From positions 1 to 38,842 of the forward strand of contig NZ_PTIS01000022.1 in NCBI RefSeq assembly GCF_002934235.1: DNA of 38,842 nucleotides. Direction: 5' to 3'. The position numbers were made by a program, and so were the translations under genes. This DNA is from Clostridium algidicarnis DSM 15099 (GTDB lineage Bacteria; Bacillota; Clostridia; Clostridiales; Clostridiaceae). This document shows, one piece after another, positions 26,305-34,882 of the stretch (positions are counted from its first letter, which is position 1; each line of letters opens with the position of its first letter). The notes under the pieces are model-generated. The model did no database searches. It had not been told where the DNA came from and worked only from the letters and a program-made list of their open reading frames with translations.

Positions 26305-26429
26305 AGAGTGTCTAAGCCGAAATATAAAAACAAGTTTGTGAAAAAGATAGTAGTCAAAATATGTTTTCTCATAAGTTTTACTTCTGGTAATGATAAGTAA
26401 ATATTTAAAAAGTCATTTTCTTTATTCAA
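26214..26429 (-). pseudogene. Gene fragment running into the 152-bp repeat
   Basis: A TTG start at 26429 with a good GGAGGA site begins a protein reading NKENDFLNIYLSLPEVKLMR followed by a hydrophobic span HILTTIFFTNLFLYFGL. After about 42 residues the frame enters repeat copy 2, which supplies 29 unrelated Arg/Ser/Leu-rich residues and a stop. The strong start with an abrupt switch into repeat DNA indicates a gene broken by insertion. The remainder may be the frame at 25628-26134, but the two are not in the same phase once the 152 bases are removed, so further decay or a different partner is possible. Confidence 0.6.
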
Positions 26430-26762
26430 AAGAATCCTCCATTCTAAAGTGTATTTATTTAATTATAACTTAGGGATGAATATTTTACCAATAATCCTTG
26501 GATTTAAACATATTATTATGAGATAATAGTTAGAGGTGTAAGCGAAGTAGTATAATTAATTTTAAGGAGCGAGAATTTTAATATGTTTAAAAAGTTATAT
26601 AATGATTTGGAAAAGCGTAGTAAATAAAAAGGTATCTTAGAATTCTTAAGCCTTTAATATTAATGTTATTCATGGGAAATTCATATATTAATATTAATAT
26701 AATATATAAACTTAATTACAGAAGGGAGGAAATCATCTAGGTAATGCGTAGATGGTGAAGAT
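26430..26762 (+). other. Intergenic region upstream of lgt
   Basis: No supported gene. A 14-codon frame at 26583-26627 (MFKKLYNDLEKRSK) has AAGGAG but 13 bases away, and a TATAAT lies at 26551-26556. Just before lgt, GAAGGGAGG (26721-26729) is followed by a four-codon frame (ATGCGTAGATGGTGA, 26744-26758) whose end overlaps the GGTGAAG that serves lgt; this could couple translation or be chance. Confidence 0.35.
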
Positions 26763-27533
26763 TTGAATCCAGTAGCGTTTAATATATTTGGGATAGATTT
26801 AATGTGGTATGGAATAATAATATCCTGTGGAGTGATACTAGGGCTTATTATAATTTCTTACACGAGTAAGGTGAAAAATATTAGTTTTGATAATATAATA
26901 GATACATTTTTAATAGCTTTTCCAATTGCAATATTGGGTGCTAGAGCTTATTATGTGGCCTTTGAATTTGAAAGTTATAGAGGGGACATAGCATCCATGT
27001 TTAATTTAAGGCAAGGTGGTCTTGCTATACATGGGGGAGTTATATTTGGGGTGCTCGCAGCCTACTTATATTCTAAGAAAAAGAAGTTTGATTTTTTATC
27101 CATGATAGATGTAGTAGCTCCTTCACTTATACTAGCTCAAGGCATTGGAAGGTGGGGAAACTTTATTAATAAAGAGGCTCATGGAGGTCCTGTAACCTTT
27201 GAGTTTATAAGTAAGTTCCCAGGCTTTATTCAAAGAGGTATGAATATAGGTGGTATATATTATCATCCTACATTTTTATATGAATCAATATGGAATCTAA
27301 TAGTATTTTTTATTCTTCTTATACTACTAAAAAGGAGAAAAGAAGAGGAAAAGGGTACTATAATAGCATATTATGCTGTTTTATACTCTTTAGGTAGATT
27401 CTTTATTGAAGGATTAAGGACAGATAGTCTTATGGTATTAGGACTTAGGACAGCTCAGATAGTAAGTTTACTTCTTATAATTGCTGGACTTGTAAGTATT
27501 TTCATTATAAAGAAAAGAGCAAATAATAAATAA
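26763..27533 (+). CDS. lgt: Prolipoprotein diacylglyceryl transferase
   Basis: Transfers diacylglycerol from phosphatidylglycerol to the lipobox cysteine of prolipoproteins at the membrane. The 256-residue protein has seven spans and the family signatures [15 protein letters not shown] (essential His), [14 protein letters not shown] and YHPTFLYES, and ends with [15 protein letters not shown]. The start is TTG 26763, giving [16 protein letters not shown], which matches the usual family N-terminus; GGTGAAG provides a modest binding site. It is a single-gene unit with its own strong terminator. Confidence 0.94.
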   Translation: MNPVAFNIFGIDLMWYGIIISCGVILGLIIISYTSKVKNISFDNIIDTFLIAFPIAILGARAYYVAFEFESYRGDIASMFNLRQGGLAIHGGVIFGVLAAYLYSKKKKFDFLSMIDVVAPSLILAQGIGRWGNFINKEAHGGPVTFEFISKFPGFIQRGMNIGGIYYHPTFLYESIWNLIVFFILLILLKRRKEEEKGTIIAYYAVLYSLGRFFIEGLRTDSLMVLGLRTAQIVSLLLIIAGLVSIFIIKKRANNK

Positions 27534-27535
27534 AA

Positions 27536-27575
27536 AAGAAGACTTCTAAGAACTTATTCTTAGAAGTCTTCTTTT
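27536..27575 (+). terminator. Intrinsic terminator of lgt
   Basis: A 17-bp perfect stem, AAGAAGACTTCTAAGAA (27536-27552) with loop CTTA, its mirror arm to 27573 and TT, directly after the lgt stop. Confidence 0.85.
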
Positions 27576-27723
27576 AGAGCGTATTAAAATTTATAGCTTT
27601 GAAGAAGATTTACATTAAATATAAACAAATATACAACTTAATAAAAGTGAAGTAAATCTATTTTTGTCTTTTTGAAAAAGATAAAATAATACATAAGGCT
27701 TATTTTAACATATTATCCCTAAC

Positions 27724-28350
27724 TTAAAACTTAATTAGTGAATTTAAGCTTTCTGCTGCTACCTTAATATCTTCTTTTCCTAAGATATCTGAAGCTACTG
27801 CTATTCCATCGATATTTGAGGAGTCTAATAGGTGAATGTTTTTTCTAGTTATGCCACCTATAGCAACCACGGGAATAGACAGGGTTTCTTTTATTTCCTT
27901 TAGAATGTCAATAGAAACAGGCTTTGCATCTTGTTTAGTAGAGGTATTAAAAATAGCTCCAACACCTATATAATCTGCCCCTTCTTTTTCAGCTTTTATA
28001 GCCTGCGATAAGGTTGTAGCTGAAACTCCAAGGATTTTATCATTTCCTAAGATCTTTCTTGCAATAATGCAAGGCATATCTTTTTGACCAATATGGACAC
28101 CAGAAGCATTAACTGCTAAAGCTATATCCATTCTGTCATTTATTATTAAGGGAATATTATATTTATCTGTAACCTTTTTTATATTTAAAGCAGTATTATA
28201 AAATTCTAAAGTTGTAAGATCCTTTTCTCTAAGCTGTACTAATGTAACGCCGCCTTTTATTGATTCTTCTACGGCGGTGTATAAATCTGTATTTTTAAGT
28301 AATTCCCTGTCTGTTACAAGGTAAAGCTTATAATTTACATCAGTCTTCAT
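27724..28350 (-). CDS. thiE: Thiamine-phosphate synthase
   Basis: Joins HMP pyrophosphate and thiazole phosphate to thiamine monophosphate. The 208-residue TIM-barrel protein has the family segments LVTDRELL, VQLREKD, INDRMDIALAVNASGVHIGQ, GVSATTLSQA, YIGVGAIFNTSTK and VAIGGITRKNI. GAGAGGG precedes its ATG, which overlaps the end of the thiD-thiM fusion gene by 11 bases, so the enzymes are translationally coupled. It is the last gene of the riboswitch-controlled unit. Confidence 0.95.
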   Translation of the reverse strand: MKTDVNYKLYLVTDRELLKNTDLYTAVEESIKGGVTLVQLREKDLTTLEFYNTALNIKKVTDKYNIPLIINDRMDIALAVNASGVHIGQKDMPCIIARKILGNDKILGVSATTLSQAIKAEKEGADYIGVGAIFNTSTKQDAKPVSIDILKEIKETLSIPVVAIGGITRKNIHLLDSSNIDGIAVASDILGKEDIKVAAESLNSLIKF

Positions 28351-30049
28351 ATATTTTCCCTCTCTTTGCTATTACTTCTTCAGATAAATTGTAAATTACA
28401 TCAAGAATATTTACTTTAAGACTTCCAGACCCACCACATTTATCTAATCTTTCAAAGGCCATTTCACCTGCAATACCCATGGATACTACTCCAGCTAAAG
28501 CAGCAGCTAAATTATCTTTTCCAGATCCCAAATAAGAGCCAATTAATGAAGTGCACATACAGCCTGTGCCAGTAACTTTGGACATTATTTCATGGCCATT
28601 TTTTATACTATAAATGTGCTTACCGTCAGTTATAATATCAATCTCACCAGTTATAGCAATTATAGTATCTAATTTATTTGCAAAATCCATAGCAAGCTTT
28701 TTTGTTTTTATAAAATCATTTTCATTTGAGGATATGCTTTCTACGGAGTCTACTCCTTTAGTTTGTGTTTTTATTCCATACAATGTCTTTATTTCTGACA
28801 AGTTTCCTCTTATAACTGATAACTTTATTTCTTCCATTATTTTTTTAGCTATCTTTGTTCTATAAGGTGTAGCCCCTGCACCTACTGGATCTAAAACCAC
28901 AGGAATATTTAATTCATTAGCCTTTTTTCCTGCTAAAATTATAGATTCTACAGTTCTGTTATTTAGGGTTCCTATATTTAAAACTAAGGAAGAAGCTATA
29001 GAAACCATATCTTCAACCTCATTTATATCATCTGCCATAACTGGTGATGCGCCTATTGCAAGGGTGATGTTAGCACAATCATTAACTGTAACATAGTTTG
29101 TTATATGATGAACCAAAGGAGATTTTCCCCGAAGTTTGGATAAAAGTTTTCCTATATCTTTAGGAGATTTTGTAAGGCTATTATCATAAGGTGCACATAC
29201 ACTCTCTTCAATATCATCATAAGGATGTTCTGTAATTAAACCTGCTTTTTTATATAATTCATAAAAGTGATTAGTGGGTCCAACACCATGACCTATATCT
29301 AATGAGTGTATAATGGCTTTTGTAATGTAATCCTTTGCTTTTGTAACTGAATCATGCATATTAAATCCAAGAGCTAAATTCGATGCTATAGCTGAAGATA
29401 AGGTACATCCGGTACCATGAGTATTTTTTGTAGGTATTCTCTCAGAATGAAAGTGGAAGAATTCTTCTCCGTCATATAAGATGTCTATAGCATCTCCAAC
29501 CATATGACCTCCTTTTAAAAGAACATTTTTACAACCAAATTTATATATTTCCTTTGCGGCTTTTTCCATATCTTCAACTGTTTTTATTGAAGTAATTTCT
29601 GCATTAACTTCTCTAAGTATTTCTTCTGCTTCTGGGATGTTAGGCGTAATAATATCTGCTAAAGGTATTAGTTTAGTAATTAAGGTCTTTTTAGATTCGG
29701 GTTTTAATAATGAATATCCACTTTTAGATATCATTACAGGATCTAAAACAACATTAATAGGGTTATACTCTTTTAATTTTTCGCTTATAGCATTAATTGT
29801 ATCAACTTTTGAAACCATGCCAATTTTAACGGAATCTACTTTAATATCTGTGAAAATTGCATCAATTTGTGATTTTATAATATTAGCATCTATATCTTGA
29901 ACGTCAAAGACCCCAGTGGTATTTTGCACTGTTACAGCTGTAATAACGCTCATACCATAAACACCATTTGCACTAAAGGTTTTTAAATCTGCCTGTATAC
30001 CTGCTCCACCAGAGCAGTCTGAGCCAGCTATAGTTAAAACATTTTTCAT
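28340..30049 (-). CDS. thiD/thiM: Bifunctional ThiD-ThiM fusion (HMP/HMP-P kinase and hydroxyethylthiazole kinase)
   Basis: A 569-residue fusion. Residues 1-about 265 are ThiD: TIAGSDCSGGAGIQADLKTF, DPVMISKSG, TPNIPEAEEIL and KNTHGTGCTLSSAIA, which phosphorylates hydroxymethylpyrimidine twice. After a linker (about 266-300) residues about 300-569 are ThiM: PLVHHITNYVTVNDCANITL, VLDPVGAGATPYR and KVTGTGCMCTSLIGSYLGSG, which phosphorylates the thiazole alcohol. Both kinase active sites look complete. With ThiE it forms a full salvage route from the two thiamin precursors to thiamine phosphate; no de novo genes such as thiC are nearby. AAGGAGG precedes ATG 30049, and a TPP riboswitch controls the unit. 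Confidence 0.93.
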   Translation of the reverse strand: MKNVLTIAGSDCSGGAGIQADLKTFSANGVYGMSVITAVTVQNTTGVFDVQDIDANIIKSQIDAIFTDIKVDSVKIGMVSKVDTINAISEKLKEYNPINVVLDPVMISKSGYSLLKPESKKTLITKLIPLADIITPNIPEAEEILREVNAEITSIKTVEDMEKAAKEIYKFGCKNVLLKGGHMVGDAIDILYDGEEFFHFHSERIPTKNTHGTGCTLSSAIASNLALGFNMHDSVTKAKDYITKAIIHSLDIGHGVGPTNHFYELYKKAGLITEHPYDDIEESVCAPYDNSLTKSPKDIGKLLSKLRGKSPLVHHITNYVTVNDCANITLAIGASPVMADDINEVEDMVSIASSLVLNIGTLNNRTVESIILAGKKANELNIPVVLDPVGAGATPYRTKIAKKIMEEIKLSVIRGNLSEIKTLYGIKTQTKGVDSVESISSNENDFIKTKKLAMDFANKLDTIIAITGEIDIITDGKHIYSIKNGHEIMSKVTGTGCMCTSLIGSYLGSGKDNLAAALAGVVSMGIAGEMAFERLDKCGGSGSLKVNILDVIYNLSEEVIAKRGKIYED

Positions 30050-30085
30050 AACTTATTACCTCCTTAAAATATATAAATACAAAAT

Positions 30086-30118
30086 AAAAAAGGTACAAAC
30101 AGAAGCTTGTACCTTTTA
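30086..30118 (-). terminator. Riboswitch expression-platform terminator
   Basis: On the minus strand AAAAGGTACAAGC pairs with TTTGTACCTTTTT and is followed by a T-rich tail, between the TPP aptamer and the start of the fusion gene. Formed when TPP binds, it would stop transcription. Confidence 0.8.
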
Positions 30119-30144
30119 CGCCATTAGCAATAAAACAAAAGTAA

Positions 30145-30240
30145 ACATCTTCCTACGCTGGTATTACCCATTTCAGGTTCATAGGGTGAAAGATTTAAGG
30201 TTCTTAGTCTCAGCCGACCAATTTCGGCACCCCTGTGTTA
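30145..30240 (-). promoter_or_regulatory. TPP (THI-box) riboswitch aptamer
   Basis: On the minus strand the conserved THI-box parts occur in order: ACAGGGGTGCC, GGCTGAGACTAAG, ACCCTATGAACCTGA and GGGTAATACCAGCGTAGGAA. It binds thiamine pyrophosphate and, with the terminator 30 bases further on, switches off the thiD-thiM/thiE unit. Confidence 0.96.
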
Positions 30241-30266
30241 TCTAATTATTCAATTTTTATAAATTC

Positions 30267-30295
30267 ATTTTATCACTACATTATGTCTTATTCAA
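30267..30295 (-). promoter_or_regulatory. Promoter of the thiamin salvage operon
   Basis: Minus strand TTGAAT (30290-30295) and TAAAAT (30267-30272) with a 17-base spacer and TGA just before the -10 (extended -10). It lies about 27 bases upstream of the riboswitch aptamer. Confidence 0.65.
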
Positions 30296-30311
30296 CTAAT
30301 TATGTTTAATC

Positions 30312-31031
30312 TTACGAATTAGAACCTCCAGTATTAAAGTATCTAGAAATTTCTCCTGCTAAGTTTTGTATAGGCATAGTTTGTAGATATATCTTACCAG
30401 GACCTGTTAACACAGTTAGAAATAGACCCTCACCACCAAAGAATACATTTTTCATTCCTTTAACTGTTTCCACATCAAAATTCACTGAACTTTCAAAAGC
30501 AGCAACATTCCCAGTATCTACCTTCATAACTTCACCTGGAGATAGGTCATATTCTTCTACATGTCCATCTAGTTCTAAAAATACCATTCCAGGGCCTGTT
30601 ATCTTTTGTAATATGAAACCTTCTCCACCAAAGAATCCAGCCCCTAGCTTCTTTTTAAAGAATGCATCTACTGAAATAGAAGAATCTCCTGCCAAGAAAG
30701 AGCCCTTTTGACATATTATATATTCGTTAGCATAGAGTTGTTTTGCTACAATTTTACCAGGAAAAGAGGATGGGAAAGCAATAAGACCATTGTTTACTTT
30801 AGATGTAAAGGTATTTAAAAATACAGACTCACCAGAAAAGGCTCTAGCTATACCTTTAAAAATACCACCTTTTATGTTTGTATCCATAACAATGTTATCA
30901 GACATCCATCCCATAGCTCCAGATTCAGATAAAATGGTTTCATTAGCATCTAGCCTACATATTACAACGGGTAATGAGTTACCTTTAATTTCATAATTCA
31001 TAAATTCGCTATCTATAAAGATAGCATTCAC
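30312..31031 (-). CDS. AIM24/TIGR00266-family protein
   Basis: A 239-residue protein of the AIM24-type beta-helix family: MNYEIKGNSLPVVICRL near the start, repeated glycine-rich strands (GAGFFGGEGFILQKITGPG and VFFGGEGLFLTVLTGPG) and MPIQNLAGEISRYF at the end. The molecular function of bacterial members is not established. The GTG at 31031 has AAAGG only about 4 bases away; a downstream ATG (31001) would give a family-like start MNYEIKG but has no binding site, so the start is uncertain. It is transcribed alone, upstream of and in the same direction as the thiamin operon. Confidence 0.82.
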   Translation of the reverse strand: MNAIFIDSEFMNYEIKGNSLPVVICRLDANETILSESGAMGWMSDNIVMDTNIKGGIFKGIARAFSGESVFLNTFTSKVNNGLIAFPSSFPGKIVAKQLYANEYIICQKGSFLAGDSSISVDAFFKKKLGAGFFGGEGFILQKITGPGMVFLELDGHVEEYDLSPGEVMKVDTGNVAAFESSVNFDVETVKGMKNVFFGGEGLFLTVLTGPGKIYLQTMPIQNLAGEISRYFNTGGSNS

Positions 31032-31275
31032 CTACCTTTTCTATATCTTTTATTTAATATATTATAACCTAGGTATATTATAAAGTAACTTAAAATATTA
31101 GAGATATTAATATATAATAAAAAGTATATAAGGATATAGTAAACTTAATAAAGGCAAAAATTATTAAATATGAAACTTACATAAGATACTTAACTCACAT
31201 GATACTTAATATGCGATAAAATAATTAGCTTAATTGATACTTTTTATATTAAAACAAATTAATTTTGAAAACCTA

Positions 31276-31304
31276 TTGAAATATGATGTGTTTGATAGTA
31301 TAAT
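31276..31304 (+). promoter_or_regulatory. Promoter of tRNA-Ser(GGA) and SRP RNA
   Basis: TTGAAA (31276-31281) and TATAAT (31299-31304) with a 17-base spacer, 36 bases before the tRNA. The rest of 31032-31340 shows no gene. Confidence 0.75.
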
Positions 31305-31340
31305 AGCTGATGTAGCAATTAAATAAAATAAAACATATGT

Positions 31341-31430
31341 GGAGAGATGTCCGAGTGGCTTAAGGAGCACGCCTGGAAAGCGTGTGTAGGGGCAACTCTA
31401 CCGAGGGTTCGAATCCCTCTCTCTCCGCCA
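31341..31430 (+). tRNA. tRNA-Ser (anticodon GGA)
   Basis: A 90-nt class II tRNA: acceptor GGAGAGA/TCTCTCC, anticodon stem CACGC/GCGTG with loop CTGGAAA (anticodon GGA, reading UCC/UCU), a long variable arm, T arm GGGTTCGAATCCC, discriminator G and encoded CCA. Confidence 0.95.
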
Positions 31431-31440
31431 TTTTATTTTT

Positions 31441-31709
31441 GCCGTGCTAGATGGGGAGTTAGCGGTGCCCTATAACCTGCAATCCGCTACAGCAGGATTG
31501 AATTCCTCATTGCGGCTTCTATCTTGTAAGGTCTGCCCTGTAAAAGTGGCGTTGATAGTTGGGTCCCACGCAATGAAAGCCCATGAACCCCGTCAGATTC
31601 GGAAGAAAGCAGCGGTAAGTGGATACTTTCATGTGCCGTGGATTAACCTGACTTGAGTTAACTATACAGGTAACGCTTATGAGGTTAAGTCAAGGTGAGG
31701 TGCACGGTT
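31441..31709 (+). ncRNA. ffs: Signal recognition particle RNA (large Firmicutes type)
   Basis: Starts GCCGTGCTAGATGGGGAG and ends GGTGCACGGTTT, whose ends pair. The Ffh-binding domain is unmistakable: GTCAGATTCGGAAGAAAGCAGCGG with its GGAAG tetraloop and asymmetric loop. At about 269 nt it is the long form with an Alu-like domain found in Bacillus and Clostridium. It lies 10 bases after tRNA-Ser and is probably co-transcribed with it and processed. Confidence 0.96.
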
Positions 31710-31724
31710 TACATAGTTTATTAG

Positions 31725-31748
31725 AAAGGCTTTAAGGCCTTTTTTTAT
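31725..31748 (+). terminator. Terminator of the SRP RNA
   Basis: AAAGGC (31725-31730) pairs with GCCTTT (31737-31742), followed by a run of T. Confidence 0.8.
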
Positions 31749-31854
31749 TTTGCCCTAAATTATAAAATATATTGATAAACAATAAAAAAGTATTGAAAAA
31801 CATTTTAATAAGTGATAAGATCTAATTAGAAATTATATTTTGGAAGGTGATTTT

Positions 31855-32352
31855 ATGAAGTATTATGGAAAAGGATCAATGTCTAGTGTTTTAAAGAAAA
31901 CTCTAGATGTAATATTGATAGTAGGAGTAATTGCAACTATATTAATATTTAAAAGTGTGCTTTTAGGTAAGGTTTCCGAGGAGATATCCATGAGCAAAAA
32001 GGTGCTTATAACAGTGCTTCTTGCTGTTGGTATTTGCTGTGTGTTTTTAATCGTATTTAACCTAATAAAGGTATTAAATTCATTAGTTAATTCTAATCCC
32101 TTTGTTGTATCAAATGTAATTATTTTAAAAAGGGTTTCTATGCAATGTTTTGCTATAGCTTTTTGTTATATCATTAACTTTATATTCAACTCAAATTTAA
32201 AGGAATTTCAATTTATTTACGTTGATAACAAAGGAGTTCATACGGATATGGAGTTTATAATATTCATATTTGCAGGGTGCTTTATATATATATTATCTAA
32301 AGTATTTCAACAAGCTATAGATTATAAGGATGAAAATGACTTTACTGTATAA
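31855..32352 (+). CDS. DUF2975-family membrane protein
   Basis: A 165-residue four-span membrane protein (about residues 16-38, 50-75, 98-120 and 137-155) with LVNSNPFVVSNVIILKRVS between spans 2 and 3, the DUF2975 hallmark. In Firmicutes such genes are paired with a short HTH regulator, as in Bacillus yoaS/yozG, and the same pairing is seen here. ATG 31855 is chosen for GGAAGGTGA; an in-frame TTG at 31840 has no site. The function of the pair is not established. The 3' end carries a short direct repeat. Confidence 0.85.
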   Translation: MKYYGKGSMSSVLKKTLDVILIVGVIATILIFKSVLLGKVSEEISMSKKVLITVLLAVGICCVFLIVFNLIKVLNSLVNSNPFVVSNVIILKRVSMQCFAIAFCYIINFIFNSNLKEFQFIYVDNKGVHTDMEFIIFIFAGCFIYILSKVFQQAIDYKDENDFTV

Positions 32353-32382
32353 AAGGTTGTATGTGAGATGAAAATGACTTTA
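32329..32382 (+). repeat. 16-bp direct repeat at the end of the DUF2975 gene
   Basis: GATGAAAATGACTTTA occurs at 32329-32344 inside the last codons and again at 32367-32382 after the stop, offset by 38 bases. It suggests a small tandem duplication that moved or left behind a gene end. Confidence 0.6.
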
Positions 32383-32465
32383 ATTTAGAAAGAAATATGT
32401 TTAGGATGAAGATTATCTTAAATGTAAAAGATTAATAAAGATCAGTATATGAAAGGAGGGTACCT

Positions 32466-32669
32466 ATGGCTATAGTTGTTAATTTAGATGTTATGATGGC
32501 TAAAAGGAAGATATCCTTACAGGATTTGGCTCAAAGGGTTGGTATAACTAATGCAAATCTATCCATTTTGAAAAATGATAGAGCAAGAGCTGTAAGATTC
32601 TCTACCCTTGAGGCTATATGTAGAGAGCTTAATTGTCAGCCAGGAGATATATTAGAATATGTAGAATAA
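32466..32669 (+). CDS. Cro/C1-type HTH regulator (YozG-like)
   Basis: A 67-residue protein that is essentially one helix-turn-helix: VNLDVMMAKRKISLQDLAQR, VGITNANLSILKNDRARAV, RFSTLEAICRELNCQPGDIL. This short Xre form is the constant partner of DUF2975 proteins. GAAAGGAGGG precedes the ATG at 32466. It lies 113 bases after its partner and 70 bases before the DUF4173-like gene, which it may also control. Confidence 0.9.
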   Translation: MAIVVNLDVMMAKRKISLQDLAQRVGITNANLSILKNDRARAVRFSTLEAICRELNCQPGDILEYVE

Positions 32670-32739
32670 GGAAATTTAATTATTATAAATAAGAGATATG
32701 TTAATTTTTAAATATTAGGTATAAATGAGGAGGAATATA

Positions 32740-34671
32740 ATGGCTGGTATAGTGGCTTTAATAATTAATGAAGATAAGATTTTGTTAAGAAATCAAATTG
32801 GTACAACTATTTTAAGACTTCCTATAATAAATGTTGCTAAAGATGAAGATGAAAAAGGTTCATTAAATGAGTATTTAATATCAAATATAAGCAATGATGA
32901 AGAAGAATTACTTAAGATAGACCCTAATTTAGATATGCTTATGAATGGATTTTCATTGTATTTAGTAGATTATAGTAATAAATCATCTTCTTTAAAAGAA
33001 GAGTTACCAGAAGGTTTAGTGTGGGAAGATATAAGCATTTTAGATAAATTATGTGAAAGAGATGTTTTGATTATAAAGGTTATTGTAGAAAATTGTATAA
33101 AAGTTAAATATAGTTCCATAGGAATTTCTAGAATTGAAAATCGAATCAAAGATAGTGAAATAGGAAATAAATATTTAAGAAAGATAAATTTATCAATAGC
33201 TGATAAAAGGATAGATGAAGAGACTCCTATGAATTTAAAATTAAGAGCTCTGATGTTAAGTGTATTGGTAGGAATTATATACTTTATATTTTCTTTTCAT
33301 AAAGGATACAAAACTTCATCTTACTTAGGTATATCTTATTTTATATTTGCATCTATAGTGTTAATATACTTTATTGCAATTAATGGTATAAAAAATAAAA
33401 ATAGCTTATTTGGTTACTTTTTCATAGGTAGTAGTATGCTAGTAGCTCTAACCTTTGCTATTTATACAAATCCACTTATTAGAAGTTTAAATAGAATTTT
33501 CGTGCCATCTACACTAATAATGGGGTTTATGATTTTAAATTATAAAGATGTAGATTTTAACCTAGGGAATTTCATAAATGGATTTTTTAAAAGAATATTT
33601 ACACATAGTTTTAAAAGCATTACAAAGGTTCCTGATGTTACGTTTAAATTATTAAAAGGAAAGACAATTAAAAAGGATAAAGGGGTATATAAGTCCATAT
33701 TACAAGGGATACTTATATCTATACCTGTTATTTTGTTACTTGGAAGCTTATTGTCTGGAGCAGATAATGTATTTGGATATTATATTAAGAATCTAAATGA
33801 AGCCATTACATTATTTAGAATAGGAGATTCGTTTTGGCAGCTCATTTCTTCTATATTTGTAGCTGTTTATATATTTGGGCTTATTTGGAGTTTTAGATAT
33901 AAATTTAGAGATGAATCTGACCAGTATTTTCAAAAGAAAACCATGGAACCAATAAAGATAATTACCTTGCTTATAATTATAAATATGCTTTACTTAGTTT
34001 TTACAAAGGTTCAAATAAGTTATTTATATGCTGGAGATGTGAAACTCTTACCGGGAGGGTTATCTTACTCTGAGTATGCAAGAAAAGGATTCTTTGAATT
34101 AGTTATTGTTACTATTATAAATATGGTTTTAATATCTTTTTTAAAGGCTAAAGTTATAGAAGAAGATGAAAAATTAAGTATTACATTAAATATTTTATAT
34201 ACACTTATAGTAGGATTTACACTAAATATGATGTTTTCAGCCTTTTATAAGATGAACATGTATGTGGAAGCCTTTGGATATACAAGGCTTAGGATACTTG
34301 TACAGCTATTCATAATACTTTTAGGCATAGTTATCATATTACAACTTATTTATATATGGATGAAGATTAGCATGTTTAAGCCAATTTTAGTTGTTGCTGT
34401 TGTGTTTTATCTATTTATAAATTTCTTTAATATAGATGCATTTATAGCAAGAAGGAATATTGAAGTGTATAAGGATAAAGGAATGAATGGAAGCTATCTT
34501 AACATGTTATCTTTTGATGCCTTAAAAGAAATGGATAAGGCTCTTGAAGATGGTGAGATAGATCAAATAACCTATAATAATTGGATTAAGGTTAATAAAG
34601 ATAACGTGCACACTAATAATAAGTGGTATGAATATAATTATTATATAAAGGCCAGTAATAAAGGCCAGTAA
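32740..34671 (+). CDS. DUF4173/DUF4153-like polytopic membrane protein with N-terminal soluble domain
   Basis: A 643-residue protein. Residues 1-about 150 are soluble and begin AGIVALIINEDKILLRNQIG, which resembles the first strands of a NUDIX fold, but no Nudix box (GX5EX7REUXEEXGU) is visible, so it is at best a degenerate copy. From about residue 165 there are some twelve membrane spans with the DUF4173 hallmark GGLSYSEYARKGFFELVIV. A charged C-terminal tail follows (NTERM-like segments DKALEDGEIDQITYNNW). ATG 32740 has GAGGAGG; five upstream in-frame codons are ignored. It follows the DUF2975/HTH pair, suggesting a three-gene membrane module. Function unknown. Confidence 0.75.
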   Translation: MAGIVALIINEDKILLRNQIGTTILRLPIINVAKDEDEKGSLNEYLISNISNDEEELLKIDPNLDMLMNGFSLYLVDYSNKSSSLKEELPEGLVWEDISILDKLCERDVLIIKVIVENCIKVKYSSIGISRIENRIKDSEIGNKYLRKINLSIADKRIDEETPMNLKLRALMLSVLVGIIYFIFSFHKGYKTSSYLGISYFIFASIVLIYFIAINGIKNKNSLFGYFFIGSSMLVALTFAIYTNPLIRSLNRIFVPSTLIMGFMILNYKDVDFNLGNFINGFFKRIFTHSFKSITKVPDVTFKLLKGKTIKKDKGVYKSILQGILISIPVILLLGSLLSGADNVFGYYIKNLNEAITLFRIGDSFWQLISSIFVAVYIFGLIWSFRYKFRDESDQYFQKKTMEPIKIITLLIIINMLYLVFTKVQISYLYAGDVKLLPGGLSYSEYARKGFFELVIVTIINMVLISFLKAKVIEEDEKLSITLNILYTLIVGFTLNMMFSAFYKMNMYVEAFGYTRLRILVQLFIILLGIVIILQLIYIWMKISMFKPILVVAVVFYLFINFFNIDAFIARRNIEVYKDKGMNGSYLNMLSFDALKEMDKALEDGEIDQITYNNWIKVNKDNVHTNNKWYEYNYYIKASNKGQ

Positions 34672-34685
34672 ATAATGTTCTTGTT

Positions 34686-34740
34686 AAGGCATTTTCAAAA
34701 GATAGGGGTAAATATACCAGCTACCTTTTGAAGATGCCTT
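34686..34740 (+). terminator. Long hairpin after the DUF4173-like gene
   Basis: AAGGCATTTTCAAAAGATAG (34686-34705) pairs with the arm 34721-34740 at 18 of 20 positions; the loop contains a second small palindrome, GGTAAATATACC. A T tract is short, so it may act as terminator or as an mRNA 3'-end stabiliser. Confidence 0.6.
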
Positions 34741-34810
34741 TAAAATGTGGGTGGTATTATTTGTACTGTTAAAGGAAGATATTAATTTCACCTACTATAT
34801 ATACATAATT

Positions 34811-34840
34811 TAGACTAATCACTCCTATTTGTTGTATAAT
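34811..34840 (+). promoter_or_regulatory. Probable promoter of dnaX
   Basis: TAGACT (34811-34816) and consensus TATAAT (34835-34840) with an 18-base spacer, about 43 bases upstream of the TTG start. Confidence 0.5.
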
Positions 34841-34882
34841 ATTATTATAAGTGAAATGGTTATAAAAGAAGAGGTGAGGTTA

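Noticed and set aside
27662-27686. A T/A-rich hairpin downstream of thiE
   Set aside because: The arms are nearly homopolymeric and the tail on the thiE strand is A-rich, so I do not call it a terminator.
31444-31656. A 70-codon plus-strand open frame
   Set aside because: It lies entirely inside the SRP RNA gene and has no ribosome binding site.
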